Source of the DNA: Candidatus Bathyarchaeota archaeon
GTDB taxonomy: Archaea; Thermoproteota; Bathyarchaeia; Bathyarchaeales; Bathycorpusculaceae
Direction: 5' to 3'
Assembly: GCA_025058315.1 (NCBI GenBank)
Contig: JANXET010000006.1
Location: 19,173-83,172, forward strand
Length of the DNA stretch: 64,000 nt
Positions 1-9,476 of this stretch are shown piece by piece. Position 1 is the stretch's first letter. Each line of letters starts with the position of its first letter. Below the pieces are notes generated by a model. It ran no database searches and had not been told where the DNA came from. It was given only the letters and a program-made list of their open reading frames with translations. Both the position numbers and the translations under genes were made by a program.

Positions 1-47
1 ATTTGTAAAACAGATATATTCACCAAAAATTATTAACCTTAACCATA

Positions 48-269
48 GTGGGAGATTTCAAATTGGAGAAGCCCATCAGGAGTTTGTTAAAGGCGATTTC
101 ATGGAGGATTGTGGCGACTCTTACAACGGTTCTTCTGGTGATTTTATTCAGCAAGGATTGGACCCTTGGAGGCGTAGTTGGAATCTTTGAATTTGTGATG
201 AAGATTTTTGTTTATTATGTTCACGAGAGACTTTGGAACTTGATTGGTTTTGGCCGAGAACGCGGATGA
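48..269 (+). CDS. Small DUF2061-like membrane protein
   Basis: The 73-residue product has a basic N-terminus (KPIRSLLKAISWRIVAT), a hydrophobic helix at about 20-35, a second apolar stretch at about 40-57, and the ending YYVHERLW. The pattern R-S-x-x-K-A-x-S-W-R-x-x-A-T followed by Y-Y-x-H-E-R-x-W is that of DUF2061 two-helix membrane proteins, whose function is unknown. The chosen start is GTG at 48; a TTG at 63 would remove five residues. It stands alone, with an A+T-rich upstream region reaching the window edge. Confidence 0.72.
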   Translation: MGDFKLEKPIRSLLKAISWRIVATLTTVLLVILFSKDWTLGGVVGIFEFVMKIFVYYVHERLWNLIGFGRERG

Positions 270-402
270 GTGCTGAAAAATCACAAGCACGCTAAACCGC
301 AATTTATTTATAATATATTCTATTAATGATAGTATTTGCAAATGGTATATATAGTTATGTTTGAGTTAAATATAGCATAGATGAAAAGGAGGTGTATGGT
401 TA

Positions 403-990
403 ATGCCTGAATGGAGAACAATAAGTATTAGGCAAGAACTGATTAAGGAAATAGAGAAAGCGCTTGAAACTGGGCGATACAGAAGTGTCTCAGAATTCGT
501 CTCAGAGGCTATACGACTACGCCTTGAAGAGCTGATGAGGGTTGAGGGTATTTCAGCAACAAAAAGGGAACAGCTTCTGGCAATACCTGAACAGTTACTT
601 TACACGCCTAAACATACATGGGCCCAGATAACTCCTGAGGGAAACATCCGCGTCGGCATCTCAGATTATGCACAGAGGCATCTGAAAGGTATAGCTCAAG
701 TGATAGTTGACAATGTCGGTAAAGAGGTTGCTCAAATGGAGCCTTTCGGCGTCGCCGAGACATGGATGTTCATGTTCGACCTTTACGCGCCTGTGAGCGG
801 CAAAATAGTGAAGGTTAACGAGAAATTGAAGGAGAAGCCTCAACTTATAAATGAGGACCCCTACAATGAAGGATGGATTGTGGAGATCAAGCCCAAAAAT
901 TCCATAACCCTGGAAGAGGAGCTCAAAAAGCTTCTCAGCTCAAGAGAATATAACAAGTGGGTAAACAAGCTTGAAGGAAGATTCCGTTAA
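403..990 (+). CDS. Ribbon-helix-helix domain fused to H-protein-like (GcvH) domain without lipoyl lysine
   Basis: The product is 195 residues. Residues 1-45 (WRTISIRQELIKEIEKAL, then SVSEFVSEAIRLRLEEL) read as a CopG/Arc ribbon-helix-helix DNA-binding domain. Residues about 65-165 resemble glycine-cleavage H protein: YTPKHTWAQITPEGNIRVGI, then an FDLYAPVSGKIVKVN hammerhead hairpin. Where H protein carries the lipoylated lysine in E-S-V-K-A, this protein has ETWMFMFD, so a methionine replaces the lysine and lipoylation is unlikely. A near-perfect Shine-Dalgarno (AAAGGAGGTG, 385-394) fixes the ATG at 403, and a TATA-like GTATATATAG lies at 345-354. It precedes the Hdr operon by about 130 bases. 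I infer a sensor or regulator rather than a glycine-cleavage component. Confidence 0.8.
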   Translation: MPEWRTISIRQELIKEIEKALETGRYRSVSEFVSEAIRLRLEELMRVEGISATKREQLLAIPEQLLYTPKHTWAQITPEGNIRVGISDYAQRHLKGIAQVIVDNVGKEVAQMEPFGVAETWMFMFDLYAPVSGKIVKVNEKLKEKPQLINEDPYNEGWIVEIKPKNSITLEEELKKLLSSREYNKWVNKLEGRFR

Positions 991-1059
991 TAGCATCCAT
1001 TTCATTATGTGAAATCCCTTCTTATTATCCGTTTTATACCATATTTTTACTATTTTTGG

Positions 1060-1118
1060 TTCAGATGGCTTAATATATATGTCTAATTATCCAGATTATC
1101 TCCAAGAGGGGCGCTGAG
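1060..1118 (+). promoter_or_regulatory. Probable promoter and leader of the Hdr/Mvh operon
   Basis: An archaeal TATA-like CTTAATATATA lies at about 1069-1079, some 40 bases before the first ATG. The leader carries a purine-rich Shine-Dalgarno (AAGAGGGG). It is the only obvious promoter before the tightly packed genes from 1119 to 10927. Confidence 0.5.
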
Positions 1119-2831
1119 ATGGAAAAACCGCAGCTGAAAATTAGGAAGCTGCCTCCATGTAGGGCGGCATGCCCAGCGCACGTAAATGTTCAGGCGTATG
1201 TTTCTCTTATTCAAAGGGGTAAATTTAGGGAAGCCGTAGAAATAATAAGGAAGGATTTGCCGTTTCCCGCCATTTGTGGAAGGGTCTGCTTCAGCCCATG
1301 TGAAGATGCCTGTGCCAGAGTTAACGTTGACCAGTCCGTGGCAATTCGCGGCCTAAAGAGGCTTGTGGCGGACATTGAGCGTGAGCAGGGACGAGTAAAG
1401 GGCGAGCCGGTTCCCAAAAAATACAGCGAAAAAGTCGCCATCATCGGGGCCGGCCCCGCCGGTCTAACTGCTGCTTATGAGCTTGCAAAAATGGGTTATC
1501 CCGTAACTGTTTTTGAAAGAATGCCTGAACCTGGGGGAATGATGCGCTACGGCATACCTAACTTTCGATTAGAAAAATTCGTTGTAGCAAACGAAATTGC
1601 ATATATCCAGGATATAGGGGTTGAAATTAAAACTGGTGTTGAATTTGGGAAAGACATAACTCTTGAGGGTCTCAGAGAGGAAGGCTACAAGGCCTTTTTC
1701 ATAGCTATAGGTGCTCAGTTAGGAATGAAGCTCAACGTGCCCGGCGAGGATCTTGAGGGAGTGATAAGCGCTGTAGACTTCCTTAGGGCTTTAGCCACTG
1801 GGAAGCCATTGAGAGTTGGTGAACGGGTAGCTGTGATAGGCGGTGGCAACACTGCGATGGACGCTGCCAGAACAGCTAAAAAACTAGGCGCCAAGGAGGT
1901 TATAGTGCTTTATAGACGCTCCCGCGAGGAAATGCCTGCTCATCCTCACGAGGTGGAATTAGCTGAAAAGGATGGAGTGAAGTTCTATTTCTTGGTTGCG
2001 CCGAAAAGGATTATTGGCGAAAACGGCAAGGTCAAAGCCATTGAGTGTATTAGAATGCGCCTAAGTGAGCCGGACGAATCTGGTAGAAGGCGTCCTGTTC
2101 CAATAAGTTTCTCAGAGCATCAGTATGAGGTTGACATGGTTATCCCGGCGATAGGGCAGGTGGTTGAAACTTCAGCTCTACCTCAGGAGTTGTTAAACAA
2201 GGATAAAGGCGGGATGCTGATAAAGTATGACCCTCAAACGTTGGAGACTAGAATTCCAGGCGTTTTTGTTGGAGGCGACTTGGCGACAGGCCCCGCCAGC
2301 ATTATTGAGGCTGTAGGCGCTGGGAAGCGTGCAGCCATTTCCATTCACCTGTACTTAAGGGGCCGAGATCCGAAAGAGGGATTGGATGAGACAATTGAGG
2401 AGGTCACCTGGGTTAAGGATTGGAATATGGTTAATAAGAAAGCGCGCCGATACGACGCTCCAATAGAAAAGCCCCATTTAAGCCTTGAAGAGGCTATGGA
2501 GTATCTGATGCAGCTTAAGAAGAAAGCTAGGTTTGAGGCTTTCCGTTGTCTAGGCTGCGGGCCGTGCGCTGAATGCTTAGCAGGCGTGGAGCTCTGCGAA
2601 GGCGATAAAGCTGTTGTTGATGAAGTTAAATGCGTAGGCTGCAATGTATGCGCTGTTATCTGCCCTGTCGGCGCCATCAAGAAGAATGATCGTGGCGTAG
2701 CTCAGGTTAATGAGGACCTATGCAAGGGATGTGGACTTTGTGCAGCAAGATGTCCAGAGAACGCAATAGCAATGAGGAAGCTATCGGCTGAAGCGATTAT
2801 GGCCATGATTTCCACAGCATTGGAGAGGTGA
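1119..2831 (+). CDS. GltD-like FAD/NAD(P)-dependent iron-sulfur oxidoreductase
   Basis: The 570-residue flavoprotein belongs to the glutamate synthase beta-subunit (GltD/NfnB) family. The N-terminus has the cysteine-rich cluster domain (CRAACPAHVNVQAY, CGRVCFSPCEDAC). An FAD Rossmann motif GAGPAGLTAAYELAKMG follows, then a second dinucleotide fold VIGGGNTAMDAARTAKKLG for NAD(P)H. The C-terminus carries two [4Fe-4S] ferredoxin motifs (CVGCNVCAVICP, CKGCGLCAARCP). It is first in the Hdr/Mvh operon and is followed by an MvhD-like protein, so I infer that it links NAD(P)H to the heterodisulfide reductase-type electron-bifurcating complex rather than making glutamate. No glutamate synthase large subunit is nearby. 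Confidence 0.85.
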   Translation: MEKPQLKIRKLPPCRAACPAHVNVQAYVSLIQRGKFREAVEIIRKDLPFPAICGRVCFSPCEDACARVNVDQSVAIRGLKRLVADIEREQGRVKGEPVPKKYSEKVAIIGAGPAGLTAAYELAKMGYPVTVFERMPEPGGMMRYGIPNFRLEKFVVANEIAYIQDIGVEIKTGVEFGKDITLEGLREEGYKAFFIAIGAQLGMKLNVPGEDLEGVISAVDFLRALATGKPLRVGERVAVIGGGNTAMDAARTAKKLGAKEVIVLYRRSREEMPAHPHEVELAEKDGVKFYFLVAPKRIIGENGKVKAIECIRMRLSEPDESGRRRPVPISFSEHQYEVDMVIPAIGQVVETSALPQELLNKDKGGMLIKYDPQTLETRIPGVFVGGDLATGPASIIEAVGAGKRAAISIHLYLRGRDPKEGLDETIEEVTWVKDWNMVNKKARRYDAPIEKPHLSLEEAMEYLMQLKKKARFEAFRCLGCGPCAECLAGVELCEGDKAVVDEVKCVGCNVCAVICPVGAIKKNDRGVAQVNEDLCKGCGLCAARCPENAIAMRKLSAEAIMAMISTALER

Positions 2832-3592
2832 TGGAGATGGAGGCTGAGCCACCTAAAATAGTTTGTTTCATGTGTAATTGGGTCTTTTGTGGAGAGGAAC
2901 TGCAGGTTCCATACAATTTTAACGTTTTCAGAGTTCCATGCATAGGCCGCATGGATCCAGTCCTAATTTTAGAGACATTTGCAAATGGTGCAGACGGCGT
3001 CATGCTTGTAGGATGTAAACCGGCAGACTGCCACTTTGTTGACGGCAATTTGCATGCGGAACGCGCAGTGAAAATGTTAAAGAAACTTTTAAATTTAGCC
3101 GGCCTCGGACATGGACGTCTAAAAATCATTTTATTCTCGCCATTGGAGGATGGGAACTTTGATAAGTATGCTAAGGAATTCTCAGAGGAAATATGGGTTC
3201 TTGGATCCTCTCCGCTTAAAAATGCCGAGTTGGCTCCGAAAATAACCGCTAATCTTGCAGCTGCTAAAAATGCAGCATCCGCCTTCAGACTTAGAGTGTT
3301 GCTGGGTAGGGAGGAAGAGTTGACAGAATTAGAAAATGCCTATGGCGAAAGGATCTCAGAGAAGGATTATGACGCCCTACTGGATGATATCGTTAACGCT
3401 GAGTTCGTACGATACAAAATCCATTATCTCACCAGGGATAAGCCGCTCTCTGTTAGGCAGTTGGCTGAAATGCTCGGATTGAAACCATCAATAGTTCTCA
3501 GGCATATTACGAATATGCGGAGGAAGGGAATGATAAGCATGTACAGGGTTGAAGGTAACACTCCACTTTACAAGGCCCTGGAGGTGCATTAA
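2831..3592 (+). CDS. MvhD-like iron-sulfur subunit fused to C-terminal winged helix-turn-helix
   Basis: Residues about 8-130 match the MvhD/FrhD [2Fe-2S] electron-transfer subunit: VCFMCNWVFCGEEL, RVPCIGRMDPVLILETF, GADGVMLVGCKPADCHF. From about residue 175 to the end, a winged HTH appears (PLSVRQLAEMLGLKPSIVLR, then HITNMRRKGMISMYRVEG). MvhD normally hands electrons from the hydrogenase to HdrA. An attached DNA-binding domain suggests redox-coupled regulation or a structural role. The start is ambiguous: GTG 2828, ATG 2831 (overlapping the upstream TGA) and ATG 2837 share one frame. ATG 2837 has the best spacing from GGAGAGG; 2831 is used here. Confidence 0.82.
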   Translation: MEMEAEPPKIVCFMCNWVFCGEELQVPYNFNVFRVPCIGRMDPVLILETFANGADGVMLVGCKPADCHFVDGNLHAERAVKMLKKLLNLAGLGHGRLKIILFSPLEDGNFDKYAKEFSEEIWVLGSSPLKNAELAPKITANLAAAKNAASAFRLRVLLGREEELTELENAYGERISEKDYDALLDDIVNAEFVRYKIHYLTRDKPLSVRQLAEMLGLKPSIVLRHITNMRRKGMISMYRVEGNTPLYKALEVH

Positions 3593-3593
3593 A

Positions 3594-6500
3594 ATGGCTG
3601 ATGGAAAGGTTGGAGCCGTTTTAGTTGTTGGCGGCGGCGTTGCAGGTATACAGGCTTCGCTGGACTTGGCTGATTCAGGCTTCAAGGTTTACCTGCTGGA
3701 TGAAGCTCCAAGCATCGGTGGAGTAATGGCTCAGCTTGATAAGACGTTTCCGACAAACGATTGTTCCATGTGCATTTTGGCGCCTAAGCTTGTTGCAGCG
3801 GGTAGACACTCCAACATCACGCTGATAACTAACGCTGAAGTTATGGCTGTGGATGGTGAACCTGGAAACTTCGAAGTTAAGATTCTGAAAAGAAGCCGCT
3901 ACATAAATGAGGAAAAATGTAACGGATGCGGGCTATGCGCCCAGAAGTGCCCAGTTGAAGCCATAGACACATATAATAAAGGCTTAACTGACAGAAGCGC
4001 AATATACGTGGAGTTCCCGCAGGCTGTACCGCTAAGATTTAAGATAGACCGTGAAAAGTGCATAGGCTGCAGAACATGCCAGGAAGTTTGTAAGGCTAAC
4101 GCGGTGGAATATGACCAGAAGGACACCGAAGTTGTTTTGAATGTAGGCTCAATAATACTTGCCCCCGGATTTGAACCCTTTGACGCGCGTCTCAAAAGCG
4201 AGTACGGCTATGGCCGCTACCAGAATGTGGTCACAAGCATGGAGTTTGAGCGTATCCTGAACGCTTCAGGCCCCTACGGTGGAGTTGTTTTAAGACCTTC
4301 AGACGGCGAGATTCCGCGAAAAATAGCCTTTGTGCAGTGTGTAGGTTCTCGTGATGCCCAAGTTGGAAACATCTACTGCTCTGCAGCGTGCTGCATGTAT
4401 GGAATAAAGGAAGCCATAATAGCCAAAGAGCATGTGCCAACCAAGCTTGACTGCACAATGTTCTATATGGACATTCGAGCTTATGGAAAGGAGTTCGACG
4501 CATATTACAAGCGTGCCCAGGAGGAGTACAGCATAAGATTTGTAAGATCAAGGGTTGCCCGTATAACTGAAGATCCCTCAACTGGTAACCTACTCGTTCA
4601 TTATGTGGGTGAGGATGAAACACCAAGAGTTGAAGAGTTCGATATGGTGGTTTTATCAACAGGGATGAAGCCGCCTAAAAATTTTGAGAAGCTTGCTAAG
4701 GTGTTTGGAATAAAGATCAATAAGTACGGGTTCTGCGAGACAGATCCATTTACACCGCTGGAAACCTCAAAACCAGGCATATATGTATGTGGCGCCTTCA
4801 ACTCCCCAAAGGATATTCCTGAAAGCGTCGCCCAGGCAAGCGGAGCAGCAGCTAAAGCTATGGCGGTAATAGCTTCAGGGAGAGGTAAACTAGTAGCTGC
4901 TAAAGAGTATCCGCCAGAAATCGATGTAACCTCGGAGGAGCCTCGCATTGGAGTTTTCATATGCCACTGCGGCATTAACATAGGTGGGTTCGTGAATGTT
5001 CCGGAAGTTGTGGAATATGCCAAGAGTCTTCCAAATGTAGTTTATGCTGAAGGCAACCTCTACACTTGCTCAGACGATACCCAAAAGAGGATAAGGGAGA
5101 AAATTCAAGAGTTCCGTTTAAACCGGGTGGTAGTGGCCTCATGTACTCCTAGAACTCATGAACCATTATTCAGAGAAACACTACGCGAGGCAGGTTTAAA
5201 TCCCTACCTTTTCGAGATGGCGAACATCAGAGATCAATGCAGCTGGGTGCATATGCATCAGCCCAAAGAAGCAACAGAGAAAGCTAAAGATCTCGTAAGG
5301 TCTGTTGTTGCCAAAGCCCGCCTTTTAACACCCCTCAAAAACCCAACAGTGAACGTTACACCAGTCGCCCTTATAATAGGCGGCGGCGTTTCCGGAATGA
5401 CAGCTGCTCTTGAACTTGCTGCTCAGGGATTCGAAGTTCACTTGGTGGAGAAGGAGAAGGAACTCGGAGGCCACCTTAGAAAAATTTACTACACACTTGA
5501 AGGCATAGACCCTCAAAAGTTCCTGAATAATCTTGTAAAATCAGTTATGGAAAATGACAGAATACATGTTTACTTAGGCGCCGAGGTAACTGAGGTAAGC
5601 GGGTTCGTGGGGAATTTCAAGTCAAAAATACTTCACGAAGGTAAAGAGAAACTTGTGGAGCATGGGGTTGTAATAGTCGCTGTTGGCGCAACAGAATATC
5701 AGCCAAAGGAATATTTATACGGGCAGGATCCGCGGGTGTTGACGCAGCATGAACTTGAAGAGAAACTGGCCAAAGGCGAGTTTAACGCTAAAAGAATCGT
5801 TATGATACAATGCGTCGGCGCAAGGAATGAGGAAAGGCCTAACTGTTCAAGAATCTGCTGCGGCCAAGCTGTGAAAAACGCTCTGAAAATTAAAGATGTG
5901 AATCCTGAAGCTGAAGTTTACGTTTTATACAAGGACATAAGGACTTATGGTTTCATGGAAGAGTATTATCGTGAAGCTTCTGAGAAAGGTGTGCTATTCA
6001 TAAACTATACTGATGCCTGCAAACCAAAAGTTTCAAACGAGAACGGCGTGTTAAAGGTGTCATTCTGGGAGCCAGTGCTGAAGCAGGAAGTTGAAATAGA
6101 ACCTGACCTTGTAATCCTAAGCGCGGCTACAATACCTAACCCTGACAACAAACATGTCGCTGAAATGCTTAAAGTACCCTTAACCAAGGAAGGCTTCTTC
6201 CTTGAGGCTCACATGAAGCTTAGGCCAGTTGACTTCCAAACTGACGGGGTTTTCCTATGTGGAATGGCGCATTCGCCGAAGTTTATAGACGAATGTATCG
6301 CGCAAGCATGCGCAGCCGCCGCCAGAGCTGCAACAATCCTGTCGAAGAAGTACCTTGAGATGGAAGGAATAGTGGCAAACGTGGATGAAGATTTATGTAG
6401 CGGATGCAGAATTTGTGAATCTCTATGCCCGTACGGCGCGATTGAGATGACTGAAAAGGCTGGAAAAGTCGTGGCGCATGTCATTGAAGCCCTATGCAAG

Positions 6501-6617
6501 GGCTGCGGGGTATGCGGAACTGCATGTCCAACCAAAGCAATAGTGCTTGGACACTTCACAACGGAGGAAATCCTTGCTCAAGTTAGAGCTGTACTGAAGG
6601 AGATGATTGCGGAATGA
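3594..6617 (+). CDS. hdrA: Double-length heterodisulfide reductase subunit A (HdrA)
   Basis: This flavin protein of about 1007 residues is much longer than methanogen HdrA (about 650). The first half has an FAD motif ([20 protein letters not shown]), the HdrA signature [15 protein letters not shown], and two inserted ferredoxin motifs ([24 protein letters not shown]). Near residue 460 the usual HdrA N-terminal domain begins ([33 protein letters not shown]). A second FAD domain ([20 protein letters not shown]) follows, and two C-terminal clusters ([24 protein letters not shown]). It is a tandem of two thioredoxin-reductase-like flavin modules and probably the site of electron bifurcation. ATG 3594 is preceded by GGAGGTG and directly follows the upstream stop; an in-frame start at 3549 would overlap the previous gene. 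Confidence 0.92.
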   Translation: MADGKVGAVLVVGGGVAGIQASLDLADSGFKVYLLDEAPSIGGVMAQLDKTFPTNDCSMCILAPKLVAAGRHSNITLITNAEVMAVDGEPGNFEVKILKRSRYINEEKCNGCGLCAQKCPVEAIDTYNKGLTDRSAIYVEFPQAVPLRFKIDREKCIGCRTCQEVCKANAVEYDQKDTEVVLNVGSIILAPGFEPFDARLKSEYGYGRYQNVVTSMEFERILNASGPYGGVVLRPSDGEIPRKIAFVQCVGSRDAQVGNIYCSAACCMYGIKEAIIAKEHVPTKLDCTMFYMDIRAYGKEFDAYYKRAQEEYSIRFVRSRVARITEDPSTGNLLVHYVGEDETPRVEEFDMVVLSTGMKPPKNFEKLAKVFGIKINKYGFCETDPFTPLETSKPGIYVCGAFNSPKDIPESVAQASGAAAKAMAVIASGRGKLVAAKEYPPEIDVTSEEPRIGVFICHCGINIGGFVNVPEVVEYAKSLPNVVYAEGNLYTCSDDTQKRIREKIQEFRLNRVVVASCTPRTHEPLFRETLREAGLNPYLFEMANIRDQCSWVHMHQPKEATEKAKDLVRSVVAKARLLTPLKNPTVNVTPVALIIGGGVSGMTAALELAAQGFEVHLVEKEKELGGHLRKIYYTLEGIDPQKFLNNLVKSVMENDRIHVYLGAEVTEVSGFVGNFKSKILHEGKEKLVEHGVVIVAVGATEYQPKEYLYGQDPRVLTQHELEEKLAKGEFNAKRIVMIQCVGARNEERPNCSRICCGQAVKNALKIKDVNPEAEVYVLYKDIRTYGFMEEYYREASEKGVLFINYTDACKPKVSNENGVLKVSFWEPVLKQEVEIEPDLVILSAATIPNPDNKHVAEMLKVPLTKEGFFLEAHMKLRPVDFQTDGVFLCGMAHSPKFIDECIAQACAAAARAATILSKKYLEMEGIVANVDEDLCSGCRICESLCPYGAIEMTEKAGKVVAHVIEALCKGCGVCGTACPTKAIVLGHFTTEEILAQVRAVLKEMIAE

Positions 6618-7057
6618 GCGCCCACGAGAAGAGGGAATTTGAGCCTAAAATTGTTGGTTTCCTATGTAACTGGTGTTCCTATGCAGGCGCAGATCTGGCG
6701 GGAGTAAGCCGTATCCAGTATCCGCCAAACATACGTGTAATCCGAGTTATGTGCAGTGGAAGAATAGATCCCGTGTTTATTTTAGAAGCCTTCAAGAACG
6801 GTGCTGACGGCGTCCTAGTGTCCGGATGCCATCTTCCTTCAGATTGCCACTATCTAAGCGGGAATTTCAAGGCACTTAGGAGGGTAACTCTATTAAGGAG
6901 AGTTATAAAAGAATTTGGCATAGAGCCTGAAAGGCTCCGGCTGGAATGGATCTCTGCAAGTGAAGGGGATAAGTTTGCGGCTGTCGTACGGGACATGGTT
7001 GAGCAGATTAAAAAGCTTGGGCCAAGTCCATTAAAAATGAAGGAGGGTGAAGAATGA
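6614..7057 (+). CDS. mvhD: F420-non-reducing hydrogenase iron-sulfur subunit D (MvhD)
   Basis: The 147-residue protein is a stand-alone MvhD domain: [35 protein letters not shown], and [18 protein letters not shown] provide the cysteines for the [2Fe-2S] cluster. It starts at an ATG overlapping the hdrA stop by four bases and ends with a four-base overlap with hdrC, so it is translationally coupled to both. It is the conventional electron wire between the MvhAG hydrogenase and HdrA, and is the second MvhD-type protein in this operon. Confidence 0.92.
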   Translation: MSAHEKREFEPKIVGFLCNWCSYAGADLAGVSRIQYPPNIRVIRVMCSGRIDPVFILEAFKNGADGVLVSGCHLPSDCHYLSGNFKALRRVTLLRRVIKEFGIEPERLRLEWISASEGDKFAAVVRDMVEQIKKLGPSPLKMKEGEE

Positions 7058-7608
7058 GCCAGACGCAGGAACAGGTTCCCTCTGTCATAAAAGCCGAGGA
7101 GCTTAATTCAAAATTTAAGTACGAAATCAGCAAGATGCCCGGTGCAGAAAAGATCATGGCTTGTTTCCAGTGTGGAACATGCACAGCCGACTGTCCCATC
7201 GCCAGGTACAGCCAATTCTATAGGCCTCGAAGGATAGCCCGCATGGTTCAGCTTGGACTGAAGGAAAGGCTGCTCTCAGATGAAGCATTGTGGCTGTGCT
7301 CCTCCTGCTTCACATGCGTAGATCATTGTCCGCAGGGAGTAGAAATAGCGGGTATAGTGAGGGTTCTGCGTAACATGGCCGTAGCTGATAAGGCTGTTCT
7401 GCCGCTTGTCTACAAGGAGTTAGCGACGAATCTCATGAAAAATGGTTACGTGTATGAAATTCCCGAGTCAAGACGACAGAAAAGAGTTGAGATGGGTTTA
7501 CCGCCCCTTCCAAAGCCAAACTTGAATGACATTTTGAAAATCTTCGAAGTAACTGGTTCCCTAAAATTAATTGAGAAAGTTAAAACCATCGAGAAGGTGA
7601 GGAGCTGA
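7054..7608 (+). CDS. hdrC: Heterodisulfide reductase subunit C (HdrC)
   Basis: The 184-residue protein carries two classical [4Fe-4S] motifs, [16 protein letters not shown] and [17 protein letters not shown], in the spacing expected for HdrC. HdrC relays electrons from HdrA to the catalytic HdrB. It overlaps mvhD by four bases and its TGA shares a base with the hdrB ATG (TGATG). No membrane segment is seen, so this is the cytoplasmic HdrABC type rather than HdrDE. Confidence 0.93.
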   Translation: MSQTQEQVPSVIKAEELNSKFKYEISKMPGAEKIMACFQCGTCTADCPIARYSQFYRPRRIARMVQLGLKERLLSDEALWLCSSCFTCVDHCPQGVEIAGIVRVLRNMAVADKAVLPLVYKELATNLMKNGYVYEIPESRRQKRVEMGLPPLPKPNLNDILKIFEVTGSLKLIEKVKTIEKVRS

Positions 7609-8486
7609 TGGCTAATCCCAAATATCTAATTTTCACAGGCTGCGTCATCCCGTATAGGCTTTCAAGCTATGAAATTTCAGCTAGAAAGGTTCTCTCTAAA
7701 CTAGGCGTAGAGCTTATGGAGATGCCTGACTTTAATTGCTGCGGATATCCCATGGACGTAATAAATCATGACTTAATGTTGACGCTTGCAGCTAGAAATC
7801 TATGCATAGCTGAAAAGGAGGGCTTGAACATAATGACTCTGTGCAATGGATGCTTCTGCAGCCTTAACGAGACAAATAAAGCGTTGAAGGAGGACAGGAA
7901 ACTGCGTGAGAAAATCAACGGTTACCTTAAAGAGGTGGGAATGGAGTTTAAGGGCACCATAGAAGTTAAGCACCTCATATACGTGCTTTCAGAGGATTTA
8001 GGCTACGAGAAAATAAAAAGCGCTGTTGTAAAGCCGCTGAGCAAGCTTAAGGTAGCCCAGCATAGTGGATGTCACGTTGTTAGACCTGCAAAGTACGTTG
8101 GACGAGATGATCCTGAGAATCCCCACACCCTGAAGAACCTGATTAGGCTTACAGGCGCCGAATGCCTAGACTATGTTGATGAAGCTGAATGCTGCGGAAA
8201 CCCAATCATCGGAGTTAACGAGGAGGTGCCTTTCAGCATGGCTAAGGAAAAGCTTGACCATATACGTGCCGCCGGCGCTCAGGCGCTTATAACCATATGC
8301 CCATTCTGCCATATTATGTTTGACCTTAATCAGCCGAGAATAGAACGGGCGTTCAACGAGAAATATGGGCTTCCGGTGCTGCATTACACTCAGCTTCTCG
8401 GCTTAGCCATGGGCTTCACCCCTGAGGAACTTGCGGTTAATGAACTGCGGGTTAAACCCCTGGAAATTTTAAACTTGATAAGGTGA
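7608..8486 (+). CDS. hdrB: Heterodisulfide reductase subunit B (HdrB)
   Basis: The 292-residue protein has both cysteine-rich CCG domains that hold the non-cubane clusters of HdrB: first TGCVIPYR, FNCCGYP and LCNGCFC, then HSGCHVVRP, ECCGNP and CPFCHI. In methanogens this subunit reduces the CoM-CoB heterodisulfide. No methyl-CoM reductase is visible here, so the natural disulfide or alternative acceptor in this organism is unknown. It is the last Hdr gene before the hydrogenase genes. Confidence 0.92.
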   Translation: MANPKYLIFTGCVIPYRLSSYEISARKVLSKLGVELMEMPDFNCCGYPMDVINHDLMLTLAARNLCIAEKEGLNIMTLCNGCFCSLNETNKALKEDRKLREKINGYLKEVGMEFKGTIEVKHLIYVLSEDLGYEKIKSAVVKPLSKLKVAQHSGCHVVRPAKYVGRDDPENPHTLKNLIRLTGAECLDYVDEAECCGNPIIGVNEEVPFSMAKEKLDHIRAAGAQALITICPFCHIMFDLNQPRIERAFNEKYGLPVLHYTQLLGLAMGFTPEELAVNELRVKPLEILNLIR

Positions 8487-8492
8487 AATGTT

Positions 8493-9476
8493 ATGTCGAA
8501 AGAAAAATTGAAAATAGCATTCTATTGGGCGGCAAGCTGCGGAGGCTGCGAAATAGCAGTCCTGGATATAAACGAGAAAATCCTTGATGTGGTGCAAATC
8601 GCAGACATAGTTTTCTGGCCAGTAGCAATGGATGTGAAATATAAAGACGTTGAGAACATGCCTGACAAGCACATAGACATCTGCTTCTTTAACGGTGGAA
8701 TCCGAAACAGCGAGCAAGAATACATGGCGAAACTTCTGAGGCAGAAATCAAAAGTGCTTGTGGCTTACGGAGCATGTGCACATTTAGGCGGCGTCCCTGG
8801 ACTAGCAAACTTGTCCAGCAAGAAAGAAATCTTCGAGAAAGTTTACCTGTCAACACCGTCAACAGTGAATTCTGAAGGTGTAGTGCCTCAGCCCAAGACA
8901 AAAGTCGGGGAAGGCGAGTTAGAAATTCCAGAATTTTACGACACTGTAAGAACCCTAGATCAAACAGTAGATGTTGATTATTATGTGCCTGGATGCCCGC
9001 CTGCAGTGGAACGCACATTATATGCCATAGAAGCCTTGACAAAGGATTCGCCGCCGCCGAAGGGCACAGTGCTGGCTCCGCCAAAATCAGTCTGCGATGA
9101 ATGTCCGAGAAAGAAGGAAAGCAAGAAAGTTTCGAATGTTTACCGTGTTTACGAGAAGATACCTGAGCCTGAAAAATGCTTGCTTGAGCAAGGCTTCATC
9201 TGTATGGGGCCTGCAACCCGAGGAGGCTGCGGTGCAAGATGCTTAAAGGCGAACATGCCGTGCACCGGTTGTGGCGGGCCATGCCCCAACTCGCCTGAGC
9301 AAGGCGCCGCCATGATAAGTGCCCTAGCTTCAATACTTGGATTAGAAGAGGAAAAGGAAATGTACACTGAGGAAAAAGTGGAAAAACTTGTAGATCAGAT
9401 AAAGGATCCCATCGGCACATTCTACATGTACGCGTTACCAGCCTCCATCCTCAGGCGGAGGGTGATTCGTCAATGA
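8493..9476 (+). CDS. mvhG: F420-non-reducing [NiFe]-hydrogenase small subunit (MvhG)
   Basis: The 327-residue small subunit begins with FYWAASCGGCEIAVLDI, whose CxxC ligates the proximal [4Fe-4S] cluster, followed by YGACAHLGGVPGLAN and YYVPGCPPAVE. C-terminal cysteine clusters (CDECPRKK, CMGPATRGGCGARC, CTGCGGPCPN) bind the medial and distal clusters. There is no Tat signal or membrane anchor, consistent with a cytoplasmic group 3c enzyme. The stop overlaps the mvhA ATG by four bases. Confidence 0.93.
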   Translation: MSKEKLKIAFYWAASCGGCEIAVLDINEKILDVVQIADIVFWPVAMDVKYKDVENMPDKHIDICFFNGGIRNSEQEYMAKLLRQKSKVLVAYGACAHLGGVPGLANLSSKKEIFEKVYLSTPSTVNSEGVVPQPKTKVGEGELEIPEFYDTVRTLDQTVDVDYYVPGCPPAVERTLYAIEALTKDSPPPKGTVLAPPKSVCDECPRKKESKKVSNVYRVYEKIPEPEKCLLEQGFICMGPATRGGCGARCLKANMPCTGCGGPCPNSPEQGAAMISALASILGLEEEKEMYTEEKVEKLVDQIKDPIGTFYMYALPASILRRRVIRQ

